Source: Ctena decussata (Eukaryota > Mollusca > Bivalvia > Lucinida > Lucinidae). Taken from it: a stretch of 64,000 nt of DNA. Shown piece after piece: positions 32,700 to 44,870 of the stretch. The notes below the pieces were generated by a model. It did not search any database, had not been told where the DNA came from, and saw only the letters and a list, made by a program, of their open reading frames with translations. Every line of letters begins with the position of its first letter. Position 1 is the first letter of the stretch. A program made the translations under genes and the position numbers. Where the stretch lies: assembly GCA_963989385.1 (NCBI GenBank), contig OZ022500.1, positions 108,603,842 through 108,667,841 of the forward strand. Reading direction: 5' to 3'.

Positions 32700-33560
32700 T
32701 ATCAAGTCAAGGGAGATAAACTAAATATACTAGATACACCATTCTTGGTTTCATTACATTCCCTTGACATCATACAATATTTTAAACAGTTGAAATGTTA
32801 CAGAGTAAACATGATATTTATGCAAGGGCAGGTAATTCAGTAAGTAAGCCAGAGTTGTGGTTCTTGCTCAGGATACATTACCACATTCCTACAAAGTTTC
32901 ATTTCTAATATTTCAAAAGTTAAAGGAGATATGGAGTGAATGAGAAATGCCTAAAATATACTAATCAAAGGGAGGTTACTCCAAAATCAAGAAAGGGGGA
33001 GCAACCATTCTTATATGTGACACACTGTCTTGTGATCATGCACATTGTTATAAAGTTTCATCATGATATTCCAAACGGTTACCAAGTTATGGTATGCACA
33101 ATGTAAGTATACACAAAAATAGTCAACGAGAACTAATGAAAGGGATGTAACTCTAAAACGAAGAAAGGGAGAGCAGCCAATTTGTACGTGACACATCGTT
33201 GGGACTTCATACACATTGCTATGAAGTTACATTACGATATCCCAAACAGTTATCTAGTTATGGCGCGCACAAGACTTGCAGGTAAAAAATTAATCAAAGG
33301 GACATAACTTGGAAACTAAGGAAGGGGGAGCAATCAAAGGGACATAACTTGGAAACTAAGGAAGGGGGAGCAACCATTTTTGTACACGACACGTTCCCCC
33401 AACCTAATACATATTCCTACCAAATATCATGAATATATCCCAAACGGTTAATGAGTTATGGCGCGCACAAGAATGTTTACGGACGGACGGACAGACGGAC
33501 GGACGGACGGACGGACAGCGCCATGACATAATACGACCGTTTTTTCAAAACGGGCGTATA
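32700..33560. repeat. Composite tandem element with GGAC tail
   Basis: Three or more diverged units of about 160-170 bp (GGGGGAGCAACCAT, ATATCCCAAACGGTTA, AGTTATGGCGCGCACAAG), then a GGAC run at 33480-33520 and a closing AAAACGGGCGTATAAA. A 40-bp segment is perfectly duplicated at 33293-33332 and 33333-33372. Confidence 0.75.
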
Positions 33561-33616
33561 AAAAAGGTTTTCAAGAGGAGGGTACATTTCGTAACATTTT
33601 ATGCTGTAAACGGATA

Positions 33617-34615
33617 TTTATGCTCCCAATTTTGAAAAAGTTGGGGCATATTGCTTTTGGTTTGTCCGTCTGTGCGTGCGTGCGTCCCACTTTTTATGCC
33701 TGCTGTAACTTTGGAACCCTGCCAGGTTGGGTCTTAAAATTTCATATATGGATTCGTCATGGAAAAATAGCTGACACATATTTTTTCTCTTCACAGTTAT
33801 TCCCCTTTTCAGATTTATGCCTATTAAAAAATGAGATGAAATCTTGTTAGCAAGATACCTCAAAAAGCATTTAAGCTATGACCTTGCTATTTGGTATACT
33901 GATCGGATATGAGAAGTAAATTACTTGATAATCTTTTGGAAGAATTCTGTGAAATTTTAATGGAGTTATGGCCCTTCTTCGAATTTGGTATTTTTCCAAC
34001 TTATGAACCGCTTGACCTAGGAAGCTGATTTTTTGGTATGGAAGTAGTTCTTAAATAGATAAATATTACAGTAAAGGTTAGGTAACTGTATTCATTAATA
34101 ATGGAGTAATTTCCCCTGGTGCTCAATACTTATGCAGTTACAGGGCTCAAGAAACAGTGGGCGTAGGGTCTTGAATTTACATATATGGATTCCTCATGGA
34201 AAAAAACTGACACATATTTTTTCTCTTCACAGCTATCCCCCTTTTCAGATTTATGCCCCTCTTAAAATGAGATTAATATATTGTTAGCAATAAATTTTAA
34301 AACGTTTAAGCCATGGCCTTGATATTCAATACACTGATCGAGTATGAGGAGTAGATTGAATGGGTATGAAGAGTTAATTACCTGATTAACCTTTGGCTGA
34401 ATTCTGTAAAAAATTTTATGAAGTTATGGCTCTTGTTTGAGTTGACATTTTTCCAACTTCTGAACCTGTTGACCTAGGAAGCTGATTTTTGGTAGAAGTT
34501 CTTGCTTAGGTTTGATATTTTAGTGAAGATTAGATAACTCTTAGATATTCTAAAGATACCTTTAGTGGGAAGCATAATGATTTGGGGCATAGTGTTTCAA
34601 AAACACAATTTCTAG
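33617..34615. repeat. GGGGCATA-type composite element, two units of about 435 bp
   Basis: Opens TTATGCTCCCAATTTTG and GTTGGGGCATATTG; the block ATATATGGATTC.TCATGGAAAAA recurs at about 33745 and 34182, followed in each by GATTTATGCC, TTGTTAGCAA and CTTGACCTAGGAAGCTGA-like strings. It closes with TTTGGGGCATAGTG. Confidence 0.75.
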
Positions 34616-35439
34616 TTCGTATATGGTCTGCAATCAACTATTCTAAGCTTTAAGGAGCAGGGGCTACATAGACATTTAGGTAACAAATCTGAAGTATGCA
34701 GTGCACAACAGGATCTTCTGTCAGAATGGATAGAAATGAATACTGGCGTCAAATTCTGGTAGATGTCATCAGTATCACGTATGCGCAATGCAATGTACTC
34801 TATGCGATTTTTGATATGTCAGTTAAGTCTCGTACGTGACCATATAAATGGAACTAAACTCAGTTCCCTAACTAATTCTCGCGTATAACTCAGATAGCAT
34901 GAATAGTGGCTTAAGAGTAAATAAAATACTAAACGAGAGAAAATGTCTGACAGCATGTAAGAGGGGCAGCCAGGGCTCACCAGAGTTCTTCCCGGATGCA
35001 TAAAAAGTCTATGCAGTCTAAAACATTTGTATATATTGCACAGTAAATGTCCGAATGCCCGGGCGGGCTGGCTGATCTGCGTTGCGATTGATTGCACATG
35101 ATATAAGTGTCTTTGTATCATGATCTTGCTGATATGTGTCTCCTTAATAATGGCTTAAAGCTGTACAAGGACATCTATTCTGCTATTTGACATCAATAAA
35201 TGCTGCCTCAAGTTTTATGGATAATCTGTATATAAGGGTCAATCGGAAGAGCTTGAGACAAGGGCGTTGCCGCAGAACATAAACCAGCTAATGTGCCAGT
35301 TAAGTGATATCCTATCGGTACTGATCCGAGAACAAAGATCTTATACTCCCAACTATTATTTTGAAATACGCTTTGGCATGCCCAATGTAAAATAGTCATA
35401 TTTGGCGTTAGCATAAAACCATGTCTAAAAAACTACGTC
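34616..35439. other. Unassigned sequence
   Basis: Minus frames at 34819-35121 and 35208-35414 show no recognisable domain. Confidence 0.4.
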
Positions 35440-35604
35440 TGAGTGAGTGAATTCGGGTTTAACATCCCACCAACAACAAGGTTATACGGAGACGATACCG
35501 TGGTTTAAAGTCTTATCCGAAAGACCAGAGAAGCGGGGATCGATCTTGTAACCCCTGGATTGGTAGTTCAGCGTGTCATTTACTTCAATACCGCCGTTTC
35601 TCTG
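35440..35604 (-). repeat. GTGAGTGAGT-type SINE, copy 1
   Basis: Read on the minus strand, a head with GGCGGTATTGAAGTAAATGA and TACCAATCCAGGGG resembles a degenerate tRNA; the tail at the low-coordinate end is the GAGTGAGTGAATTCGGGTTTAA motif read in reverse. Same structure as 36271-36437. Confidence 0.75.
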
Positions 35605-36260
35605 GAAAACTGAAACGAACTCCTCTTAAAGCACCTACTATTGGCAATTCCGAGGAATTCATGCCAATAATCCGGAATATTACCTTAATGAGAGTGCATT
35701 CACTTTCACGGAAAGCAACAATAACGATTTATTTATGCCTCCTTTATAAAATTGGGGATATCTCTCACTGAAACGAAAATGCAACTGCAAATTCTTTACT
35801 TTCAGAGGATATAGGACGTAACAAAAGACATCTTCCTCTGAAAAAATAAAATGGCAGAAAAACATCATACGAAAATATATTCGAATATCTTTAACATATA
35901 AAGTACTATTTTGACATATTCTGTTTCCTAATTTCTATTGGCAAGTAAATCTAGAATACTATCAGCTCAACAAGTAAGGCCATTGCCTACCCCGTCCATG
36001 CATATTTCGAATCTAAATCCATAAGCCAGATAAACTAAGTCGTTGAGCAATATTTTAAGATAACATAATTCTAATTCCTCATGCTCATAAGACCCCTCTT
36101 CTCTCTCTCTACACCCCCACCCTTACATAATGGGAAAGGAGGTAGGAAAGGGCATTTTACCATACATTGGCGTTGCAGAGTTCGAATGGAAGGATAATCT
36201 GCAGAAGTGAACAGGAAAGGGCGAGCAGTTTTTGAGGAATGGTATTAATTGGTTATATCA
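35605..36260. other. Unassigned sequence between two SINEs
   Basis: AT-rich; a short CT run near 36100. No gene. Confidence 0.4.
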
Positions 36261-36270
36261 GATTTTATGG

Positions 36271-36437
36271 TGAGTGAGTGAGTGAACTCTGGTTTAACGT
36301 CCTACCAACAACTAGGTCATACGGAGACGGGACCCGGTTTAAAGTCTCATCCGAAAGACCAGAGAAGCGGGGAACCGATAATTCGGTCCCTGGATTGGTA
36401 GCCCAGCGTGTTGTCCACTACATTACCGCCGCTCCTT
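36271..36437 (-). repeat. GTGAGTGAGT-type SINE, copy 2, with 10-bp TSD
   Basis: Same family as 35440-35604. GATTTTATGG at 36261-36270 is repeated exactly at 36438-36447, a clean target-site duplication that fixes both ends. Confidence 0.9.
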
Positions 36438-36447
36438 GATTTTATGG

Positions 36448-37850
36448 TACTTCAGGACAGTATTTTACCCTGTGCCGAAGGATAGATCCCACACTTACTA
36501 CCACCAGGCTCACGACCAACCAGACCAATATTAGGATAACTCTCCGGTATCGAAGGTTTTACGGCATCTTGCATCCACCCTGGTTCATCAATGGATATAA
36601 TAGCTATGTAGAGCCAGCCGAAATAGAAGACATTTGGATTTATGGTGCTTATTGAAATATACCGTCTCGGATCCGGATTCAGTTCGTGTGATAAAAATGA
36701 TATTGAATCGCTCGAGCGTGCATTTTATATCAAACCGCTCGTATATAAAATTGGCTTAGCTTGAAAAAGAACCTTAAGCTATGTGCGCACCGTAAACACT
36801 CAAAGCAGACTGCACAGCTAGGCAAATAAACCAGACTTTTTTTTCAGATGCACCAGGATCCAAAGATATGCAAAAAGGGAAGACTTTGATCAGGCTGCGC
36901 GGAAGCGCAGACTGATTATAGTTTTTCCTGTTCGCAGATGCCGTACGGTACCTTTCACGTTACTGCAATCAAATTATTTATACCAATACTTTTGAATGCC
37001 AACAAAATGCCAACAACATCATAAGAAGTACGTACTAATGTTCAGTGCCTGATCTGACTGAAATTAGCTTTGACGAAGTGCCTTTGTTATTGTCATTATA
37101 TAGTAATTTCCAATGTCCAAATCATGCTCTTGGGGTCTTTGTGTGGTCATTTGTGTGATTCTATTATTGTCAGGAGACAATAGACGACGGTTAAAATGTC
37201 ATAACCAGATTGCAAGAGTGTAAGGTAAATATGAAATGAGACGCGTCGTAGAAAACCTGGTATTCCCAGTGAAAGTCACAAAATAGAACAACAGAACAAC
37301 CATTGCATTAGGCCATTGCTACATAGTACTGCATAAAAAACAGTGCCGTACGTTGCAATGCATCAACCGACAAAAAACCGTGTATCAACAAGGGATTTCA
37401 CGCGCTGTTGATGCACGGGTATGCAACTTTCAATACGCTCGTGCCGAGGACACTATGATAATGCCGCCATGCACCCTTGGCTCTCCCCTTTCGGTCAGAT
37501 TACGAAAATTGGTGGTGCGCTACCTATGTATTCTTATGACGTCATCATTCCTACTCTAATTACGCCATTAAGTACTGGAACAGGATTCAAAGCGATGTTG
37601 TCTATATTCTTACGATGCCAAATGGAGAGTATTATAAGTTGAAGAAAACAGAGATTCCAAGCTTTCAGCAATCAAGAACTGCGGGATGGTGCAAGAATTG
37701 ACCAGGCTTGTTCTGCATGGAAATTATTTCTTTGATCAAGGCATCTGCTTTTTATTTATGAATTTACCACGACCATCTTGGACACGTTTTCGAAATACTG
37801 AGGTTGAACAAGAGGATGGCAGCCATTTTGAATAGCTTGATGCTCTCGGG
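36448..37850. other. Unassigned, with a family A-like remnant
   Basis: GACTTTGATCAGGCTGCGCGGAAGCGCAG near 36882-36910 (given here in outline) resembles the core of family A. Frames at 37353-37559 and 37421-37642 have no domain. Confidence 0.4.
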
Positions 37851-38002
37851 CCTGGAAGATGGATGTCTTGCAGACGGATATTAATAAAAAGATGCTTCAG
37901 CGCATTGGTTGTCAAACGGTGACGAAGCATAGTGCTATTTTTTGCTAATTTAAATGAATATTTCGTTGAATTTATGCAATAACGGCGATCTTTTTTTTCC
38001 GA

Positions 38003-38101
38003 TGCATTAACGTTTACCATGTCCCTCGGGAGATGTTGAAAACCTCGGCTCTCGGGCTCGGTTGTCAATATCTCCCTCGGGACCTGGCGAACTTTAATGC
38101 A
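38003..38101. repeat. Palindrome with TGCATTAA ends, copy 1
   Basis: 99 bp; TGCATTAACGTTTACCATGT pairs with the right end closing ACTTTAATGCA, and CTCGGGAG / CTCCCTCGGG blocks are mirrored inside. The 110-codon minus frame at 37736-38068 overlaps it and is not supported as a gene. Confidence 0.8.
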
Positions 38102-38149
38102 TGAAAAACTATGTTTGCTCCCTATATTGCATAAGTATCGGTGTCTAAC

Positions 38150-38432
38150 GCTATTGATTGACTGATTGATTGATTTGATGCTTAACGTCCACGGTAAACA
38201 GCCATGGTCATGTCGGGACGGTCAGTTAACCTAACCACACTATTCCTGGGTAGGTATAGACCTCCTAAGCGGTTAACCAGTACTAAGTGCGCATACTTTC
38301 GCCAGTATCTGGCAACTGCCCTTCTTTAATCAGCGGAAGGAGAAATGAAAGTATATGGCCAGACCGGGTTTCGAACCCAGGACCTCTGACTTATGAGTCA
38401 GGTGCCCCTCCGATTGCGCTACACGGCCCGGC
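38150..38432 (-). repeat. tRNA-Met-headed SINE, copy 1
   Basis: On the minus strand the head reads GGGCCGTGTAGCGCAATCGG, anticodon arm CTGACTCATAAGTCAG with a CAT anticodon, then GGGTTTCGAACCC; acceptor ends GGCC pair. The body of about 190 bp ends in an AATC-type tail (ATTGATTGACTGATTGATTG on the plus strand). The body makes this a SINE rather than a free tRNA gene. Confidence 0.85.
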
Positions 38433-38981
38433 CCACGCGCTATTGAAATGCGTGGTTTAACAAACACAAAACCATGTATTAACAAGGCGATGCATATGCA
38501 ATAATGACCGGCTTTGCGACTTTTCGTATGCAAGTTGCAGGGCAATACTTCGTCAGCACAGAAATAATCGACAAGTTTGCAGTTGTAGCTATCGAAAACA
38601 GACTTGGATGCAAGAGTTCTACAGATTCGGTTATTGTCAAAATAGAAGAGCAGGTGACATTGAGTGCAAAATAAATGAATATGATTTTGATTTGTGAGCT
38701 GCTGCTAAAGGTTGGGCAAAAAGATGCAAAAAATAATTATATTTCGATAGGTGTGTTGGCCTGCTAGAGTCTTCCTAAGGGACCTATAATAGGCAAACAC
38801 TATAAAATTAAGGATAGCTGACCATGGCTTGAAACGAGGATTTTTATAGCAATCCAGAGTGCGCGCATGAATCAGCGAGATAATGGCGATGAAGTCGAAA
38901 TATAGTGTTCAAAATTTTCTTTAGTTTTGTAGCGTTGTGGTTGAATTTGTGAAATATTAACGATCAAACATGGTTTTTCAT

Positions 38982-39086
38982 TGCATTAACATTTGTCAGA
39001 TCCCTCGGAGCTCGGAGGCTGTTGAAAACCTCGGCCTTCAGCCTCGGTTTTTAACGCTCCCTCGAGACATGGCAAATTTAAATGCC
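38982..39086. repeat. Palindrome with TGCATTAA ends, copy 2
   Basis: Diverged second copy 980 bp away in the same orientation; upstream flanks (GTTGAATTT..., then TAACG.CGATC) also match, so the duplicated unit is longer than the palindrome. Confidence 0.75.
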
Positions 39087-39110
39087 TGAAACATCATGTG
39101 TGAACCGTAT

Positions 39111-39477
39111 AATGTAAGTTAATTTTTTATAAATAATTCAGTCCATTGATTGCATTTCATATGAGAAATCTACATTACTTCCATTCGTATTATGGATGGT
39201 CAGTTTCGTCTTTTGAATGCAGTTTGCATGACAGTTAGCAAGTGGATATGTTGACATTAATTGTTCAACATTATGTGTCTTATAAGCAGGTTCTAAGAAA
39301 TAACAGCTTTCACAGTTTAAGTTTGAAACAGCAGAATAAGATAGAAGAGTATCAGATTTCTGTAGAAAGGGATATTCTTGTCCAACGAGTGTGAATACAT
39401 GGCCAAGAATAGTATTTAGTCTCTATGTTCGTTAGTAGAAAGAACTTTATCACATCTGCTTGGATGTCACTCTTTCC
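39111..39477. other. Unassigned sequence
   Basis: Nothing recognised. Confidence 0.35.
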
Positions 39478-39958
39478 TTGGGTGGTTGGGTGGTCCGATG
39501 GTGCTGGGTATAACATTCAGTGCAGGGGCGTCCTACTGATTTGGATAAAAGAGGGAGAAGGAAGGGGAAAATGATAGACGAGAGAACAAAATGTCCAAAC
39601 AAACCTAACCCGCACCTACTGCAAGCACAGAGAAAACATGTCCAAACAAACCTAATCCGCACCTACTGCAAGCACAGTGCCGAAACATCCAAACAAACAT
39701 AACCCGCACCTACTGTGCTTGCAGTAGGTGCGGGTTATGTTCGCAGTAGGTGCGGGTTATGTTTGTTTGGACAATTTTTTCTCTCGTCTATCATTTTTCT
39801 CTTCATTCTCCCTACTGTGCTTGCAGTAGCTACGGGTTAGGTTTGGTTTGACATTTTTTTTTCTCTCGTCTATCATTTTTCTCTTCCTTCTCCCTCTTTT
39901 GGGAGATGGCTCGATATGACTGAAATACTGTCTCAAAGGCCGTTAGACCCAAAACAAC
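39478..39958 (+). repeat. Family C complex, internally inverted and duplicated
   Basis: Starts with GGTTGGGTGGTCCGATGGTGCT and ends with CTGAAATACTGTCTC and a CCCAAAACAACCAACC tail, as in other family C copies. The middle is rearranged: CCGCACCTACTGCAAGCACAG occurs two to three times, then an inverted block (GTGCTTGCAGTAGGTGCGGG) follows, making a strong hairpin centred near 39720. The frames here are repeat-derived. Confidence 0.85.
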
Positions 39959-40050
39959 CAACCTGCAAATCACTCTTTCTTATCTGTGTGTGTGTGAGCG
40001 AGAGAGAGAGAGATACCAATAAAGATAACAATAAAAGCAGGCTTAGATAT

Positions 40051-40172
40051 GTGCACAGCCAGCTGATTATTTCATGATTTTATTGATGCTCCACTTATAT
40101 TTGCAACAAATATGTGCACAGCCAGCTGATTATTTCATGATTTTATTGATGCTTCAGTTATATTTGCAACAA
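40051..40172. repeat. 63-bp direct duplication
   Basis: GTGCACAGCCAGCTGATTAT starts at 40051 and 40114; the copies differ at a few bases. Confidence 0.9.
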
Positions 40173-40869
40173 ATTCTTGCATCGATCTCATAACTACCAT
40201 TGCAATCAGCGTGATTACGTAAACACACAATTGAAATAATAACCGTCTGACCAAGATAGCAGCATACAAGCGGAACAAGCGGAACAAGAGACGCATAAAT
40301 TGCAATATCATGTTATTACTGCTGCCATGAGGACACTATACACCTTCCGCTCCGCTTTATTGAACGGAAACAAGAGAAAATTGCAGAAAAAACAGTGTAT
40401 GATGGCATGTAGTGCGAAAAGGTACCCTACGTCAAGTGCATACAGTCAACACTCAACTCAGTCTGCACATCAGTTCAGATTAACCACAGTGTTCATTTTT
40501 CATTTTTTGTATTTGCCAGTATTTATCAATTACATACGAAAAGGCAAGACTCTGATCAGACTGCGCGGATGCGCAGGCTGGTTTGAGTCTTGCTTTCTCG
40601 CAAAAGCCGTAAGATACTTTCTAATCTGAATGGCCGTGTTGCTCCAACCACACCAACTCTTTGGATCATTCTATATTTCCTGTCGCCGAAAGAAATTCTG
40701 TTTGCAATTAAATTTCGTGATTATATACTTCTATGAATGCTTCATGAGACTAGAATAGCTCCAGTGACTTTCAGGATCGCAAACTCGGCACTTTATATGC
40801 GACTAAAGACCAGTTTACGTACCGGTACAGGAAACATTGGTATTGTTTCTTTACGAATGCATATAAGTG
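40173..40869. other. Unassigned, with a family A-like core
   Basis: GACTCTGATCAGACTGCGCG near 40550 followed by GATGCGCAGGCTG resembles family A. The 109-codon plus frame at 40300-40629 covers it and has no known domain. Confidence 0.4.
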
Positions 40870-41120
40870 TTGTTTTTTTTTACGTCCACAGTTAACAGCT
40901 GTGGTCTTGTCGGGACGGTCAGGTCACCTAACCACATTATATCTGGGCAGGCCTAGACCTCGTAAGCGGTTAACAAGTACTAAGTGCACATACTTTCGCC
41001 AGTAACTGATAACTGCCCTTCTTGAATCAGCGGATGGAGAAACGAAAGTATGTGGCCGCACCGGGTATCGAACCTGGCTCTTGCATCAGACGCACTGCCG
41101 ACTGCGCCTACGCGGCCCGG
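40870..41120 (-). repeat. tRNA-Met-headed SINE, copy 2
   Basis: Same body (TCGGGACGGTCAG, GTAAGCGGTTAAC, AGTATGTGGCC) and head (GTAGGCGCAGTCGG, AGGTTCGATACCC) as copy 1, with a more degraded anticodon arm. Confidence 0.85.
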
Positions 41121-41822
41121 CTAGCGAAGCCAGCCTAGCCGTCCAATAAATTTTCTGTATATTTTGCAGAAACACAGACACACGTGCACGCTTAATAACA
41201 TAACTCGAGGAAAGTTACGGATGACTTCGATGATCAAATAAAATGATACTGAAATTTTGTAAATGAGTAAACTCTTTAAACTCTCTGCTCACTTATGGCA
41301 CCGTTAAGAATTTAATAACGTCTAGAAAGGGTGGCTTTATTTACTTTTCAGTATAACTTTCCCGATATTTTACTACTCCTTAGTGGTGAGACATTTTGAT
41401 GATGACGTTTGTCTGCTCCGCAAGCTCTATTGGAAATATCAGTCTAAAAGTCCTAAGATAAATGCGAAATCTGATATTGCTCGAAAGAGTTAATGTCTTT
41501 TGCGATAAAAACGGATCGGCTAGCATACAAATTATTTCGAATACCGATCTTTCTTATCTGACAAAGTATATCACAACATTTGACGTTTATAGGTCGAAAT
41601 ACAAAATGTTTATGAATAAGAATAATGTAATTACTGATATCAAGACAAGCACGGGTTGACAATCTTCAACGCTTGCAATTTTAATAATTGCTTGACGTAT
41701 GCATGCATTTGATGCAAATAGTTTTAAGTTTACCTTAGCAATATCTAGACAAAATAAACGTTCCTCATCGTCATTCTATCGAAGGAATAGTCATATCAGA
41801 TGACATATTGGAACGGCTTTCC
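41121..41822. other. Unassigned sequence
   Basis: Opposed short frames at 41453-41662 have no domain. Nothing else seen. Confidence 0.35.
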
Positions 41823-42300
41823 TTAACCTATTCATGCCTAGCGTCCCATAAATAGGACACAGGCAAACATTGCAGATCCGGATCAGACGCCTGATCAGGG
41901 ACTCCACTGTTTGCTGAAAATTCAAGCATTTCTCTAAAAGAATAAAAAAAGTACCAGATACCCCTGATATAATAATGACTTTATTTATAGAGGATAACTC
42001 AGTTGGACAAGTCCAATCGTCCCTGAGTCCTCTCTCCAAAACATATACAATATTTACATTGACATGGTAACTATTCTACTAAAAACATGATAGCTTAATG
42101 GCATGCACATGTGTTTGGCCCATTAACGCCTAATGTCCCCAAAAAGATTTCTGATTAGGGCCCAGAATGTTCGCAATGAATACAAGAATTTTTTGAAAAG
42201 TGAGAGAAAAAGAAGAAAAAAAAATCCAAATTCGATAGCATTTATTTGAGAAATTGACCTGTCCAAATGAAAAGTGTATGAATCCACACGACATTAATGG
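41823..42300. repeat. Family D copies
   Basis: 41823-42030 carries GGATCAGACGCCTGATCAGGGACTCCACTGTTTGC (in pieces) and GGACAAGTCCAA as in 23927-24142. A weaker relative follows at about 42120-42300 (TAATGTCCCCAAA, TGATTAGGGCCCAGA, GACCTGTCCAAAT). Confidence 0.6.
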
Positions 42301-43115
42301 GACAAATTAATCAGAAATCATATAACAGCTGGCAATAATTAGACTGGTAACCAGCATATAAATGGACTCATTCATTTCCTCAGAGTAGAAGAATCTATCT
42401 GTTATTGATGGGTTAAAAGCCTAGATTCTATGTCACCCGGCAAATGATTAAACTACCTGTTTAGGGTTGGACAGGGGACGAGCTATTGTTTAGCTTCCGT
42501 TTCCCTGATACCAACTTATCCCAAGTCTCTATCTAGGTTACTTGTCACTTACACGATGAGAGCTGTCAATCATGTCCCGGTAAATTTCTCAAAACAAGCA
42601 ACAACCAATCGGATCAATTACTGGAATTTTATCATTTACAGGAAATTCAGTATAATGTACCTTTAAACTTCGCTGAAAAACTTATTGCATGTTTCAAGAA
42701 ACTGAAGTTTCATGGCCTGGTAATCAGAATTCTGCAGATTCTTTGTTAGTGTTCTGCATAATATTCAGTTTCTAAATTATATTATATATATGTAAAATAT
42801 AATGCTAATGAATTAAAACAAATGTTTAATTTTTGTTAATATGCTGTTTTGAAAATTGACCAAAATACCGAAATTGAAAACCAGATAAATATACTGTTGA
42901 ATATACTACAGTCTTATCAACACGTAAATTGTTATTCGTAGCATAGCTTTCGAAAGAAAAGGGGGTAGTCCTTTTGAAGTAAAGGCATCATCCAAAATAT
43001 GTTTAAGTACCAGACTCGATTCGACTGAGTCTGCTTTTGTGAGAAATTAAAATGTGCAACAACCCTCGCCCATTTTATCAGTGCAATTTTTATAAATTAA
43101 ACCCCCAAGTAGTTA
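42301..43115. other. Unassigned AT-rich sequence
   Basis: No gene or repeat recognised. Confidence 0.4.
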
Positions 43116-43465
43116 TTACTGACCGTCCCAATGCGGTATTTTCGTTGCGGTTGTATTTGTTTTATGTTCGGTGCTGTTTAATTTATTGTGTTATCATTTA
43201 AACCCCTCTATAATAAAAATTGAAAATAGGTAAAAATAGTTGTTAAATGTTTTTCGTATAATTTGCTTAGTCTGTTGTAACCCTTCTGTTGGTCTAAATT
43301 ATTTGGGTTAGTAAAGATATCTGAGTTGCCACCTATTTGGGAAAGAGCTGCTGACTCGGCTTATCACTTGTAATCTATTGTTTGTTGGGATGCCTTTGTT
43401 AAGCTTTCCCTCTGATGTTGGGGATAGGGTTTGGGATCTGATTCAGTCAGTTCCTGAAGATAATA
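43116..43465 (-). repeat. Family B dispersed repeat, older copy
   Basis: TTACTGACCGTCCCAATGCGG through TTGCCACCTATTTGGGAAAG and GAGCTGCTGACTCGGC to CAGTTCCTGA, the reverse complement of the order at 2598-2887. Confidence 0.7.
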
Positions 43466-43972
43466 CGGTATTAACTTGGTATTAAACTGTTGCAACGTAT
43501 ACATGAACTGTGTATGTATATCATATCTGAATCGAGCCAAATCTAAGATGGCACCTTACTATTATCTTACGAGTATGCGCTAACACTTTTTAATAGTAAT
43601 GCACGACATCATTTCTGGTTGGGTACCGGAAACCAGTCCCTGCATGCGTTGACGAAACATATTAGATGCATTAAACACGAATAGGTTTGTTAAACTGGTA
43701 AGTTACTTTACATTCAAACCAAACTAAACAAAGAAGAAAACAATAGATAAACAATATAATAAGAAACAAATCCTATCAAGTTGCTGCTTGCTGCTTTCGA
43801 ATAGTATCAAGTTTTCCAACGCACATAAGTGGGTGAGTAATTAAAATCGATCAAATAAAATATACTGGAAATTAAAGACCCGATAAGCTGTTATTGCACC
43901 GCAGATATATTGACAAATATTTTCCGCTTACAAATAGACTAATTCCAGTGCTGAAAGAGAGTTCAGCCGCGA

Positions 43973-44197
43973 CACGAGAAAACCAACAAAGTGGTTGTGC
44001 GCTCAGCGTAGACTCAGATCAGCCTGGGCTTCCGCCCAGTCTGATCAGAGTCTTCGCTATCCGCATGGAGATAGCTTAGACCCTTAGCTACCCTTTAAGC
44101 GCTTCGGGAAAACTCTGATCAGACTGGGTGGATCCCCAGGCTGATCTGAGTCTTCTCTTTGCGCACAACCACTTTGTTGGTCTCGTGTCGCGGCTCA
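43973..44197. repeat. Family A palindromic element, copy 4
   Basis: CAGCCGCGACACGAGAAAAC to GTGTCGCGGCTCA, with the full set of mirrored blocks. Confidence 0.9.
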
Positions 44198-44214
44198 GTT
44201 GTTCTTTCTTGTCT

Positions 44215-44420
44215 ATATGCGTATCACATAATCAATTATCTAACGTTCAGAGGTCTGCAGTTCCAATATCATTTAGGCCTATTTAATTCGTAAACAATGA
44301 CGTCAGCTGATGAAAATTATTTCTTTCAAGATGGCAGGAGGACCCCAAGCGTCCTCTTGATTAATGCAGCTCTGTGGGAATTGATAGATTTCAGTAGTCT
44401 ACTGACTGTGGTTAACATCT
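44215..44420. repeat. Diverged duplicate segment, copy 1
   Basis: GTCTGCAGTTCCA, AAACAATGACGTCA, AGGAGGACCCCAAG and GTGGGAATTGAT recur in order at 52905-53110. In both places the segment follows a family A right end, so the duplicated block included that element. Confidence 0.7.
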
Positions 44421-44870
44421 TTAGTTTAATTTCTCTTAAACGTATGTGTGTTCTTCGCTGAGTACAGGTTCCCGTAGCAGACAAGCAAACAATATAGTGT
44501 GTAAAAGTGACGCCTTAAAGACTGTCCATACGGAAACCAACAAGATTTTCAACACTTGCTTTCTTACACAGACTTTTAGAAAGCCGACAAGCGATATGAC
44601 GTTTGTCTACCAGTTCTTGTAGTAGCATTTTAAGTTATCACAGAAGTCAAATATTGCACAAACAGTGTACGTGTTTTACAATAAATCGAGCAGATAAATT
44701 TTCTTTTTCAAAAAGCGTTTTACCATATTTGTCATTAATAGCCAGTGTTACAAATATATTCATAAAATATGTAACCTAATTACCGTTATTCACGGCCGGT
44801 AGTGGTGATCAGCTGTCAATGCCTAGAACTTTTAGAATAGGCTAGCGGTTATATTACTCGGTTGATGTCT

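Noticed and set aside
35208..35414. A GGCAACGCCCTTGTC-like reading that looked like a GPCR TM1 GNxLV
   Set aside because: The frame hits a stop a few codons on and has no hydrophobic helix.
37736..38068. 110-codon minus frame
   Set aside because: Overlaps the TGCATTAA palindrome; composition and lack of any domain suggest chance.
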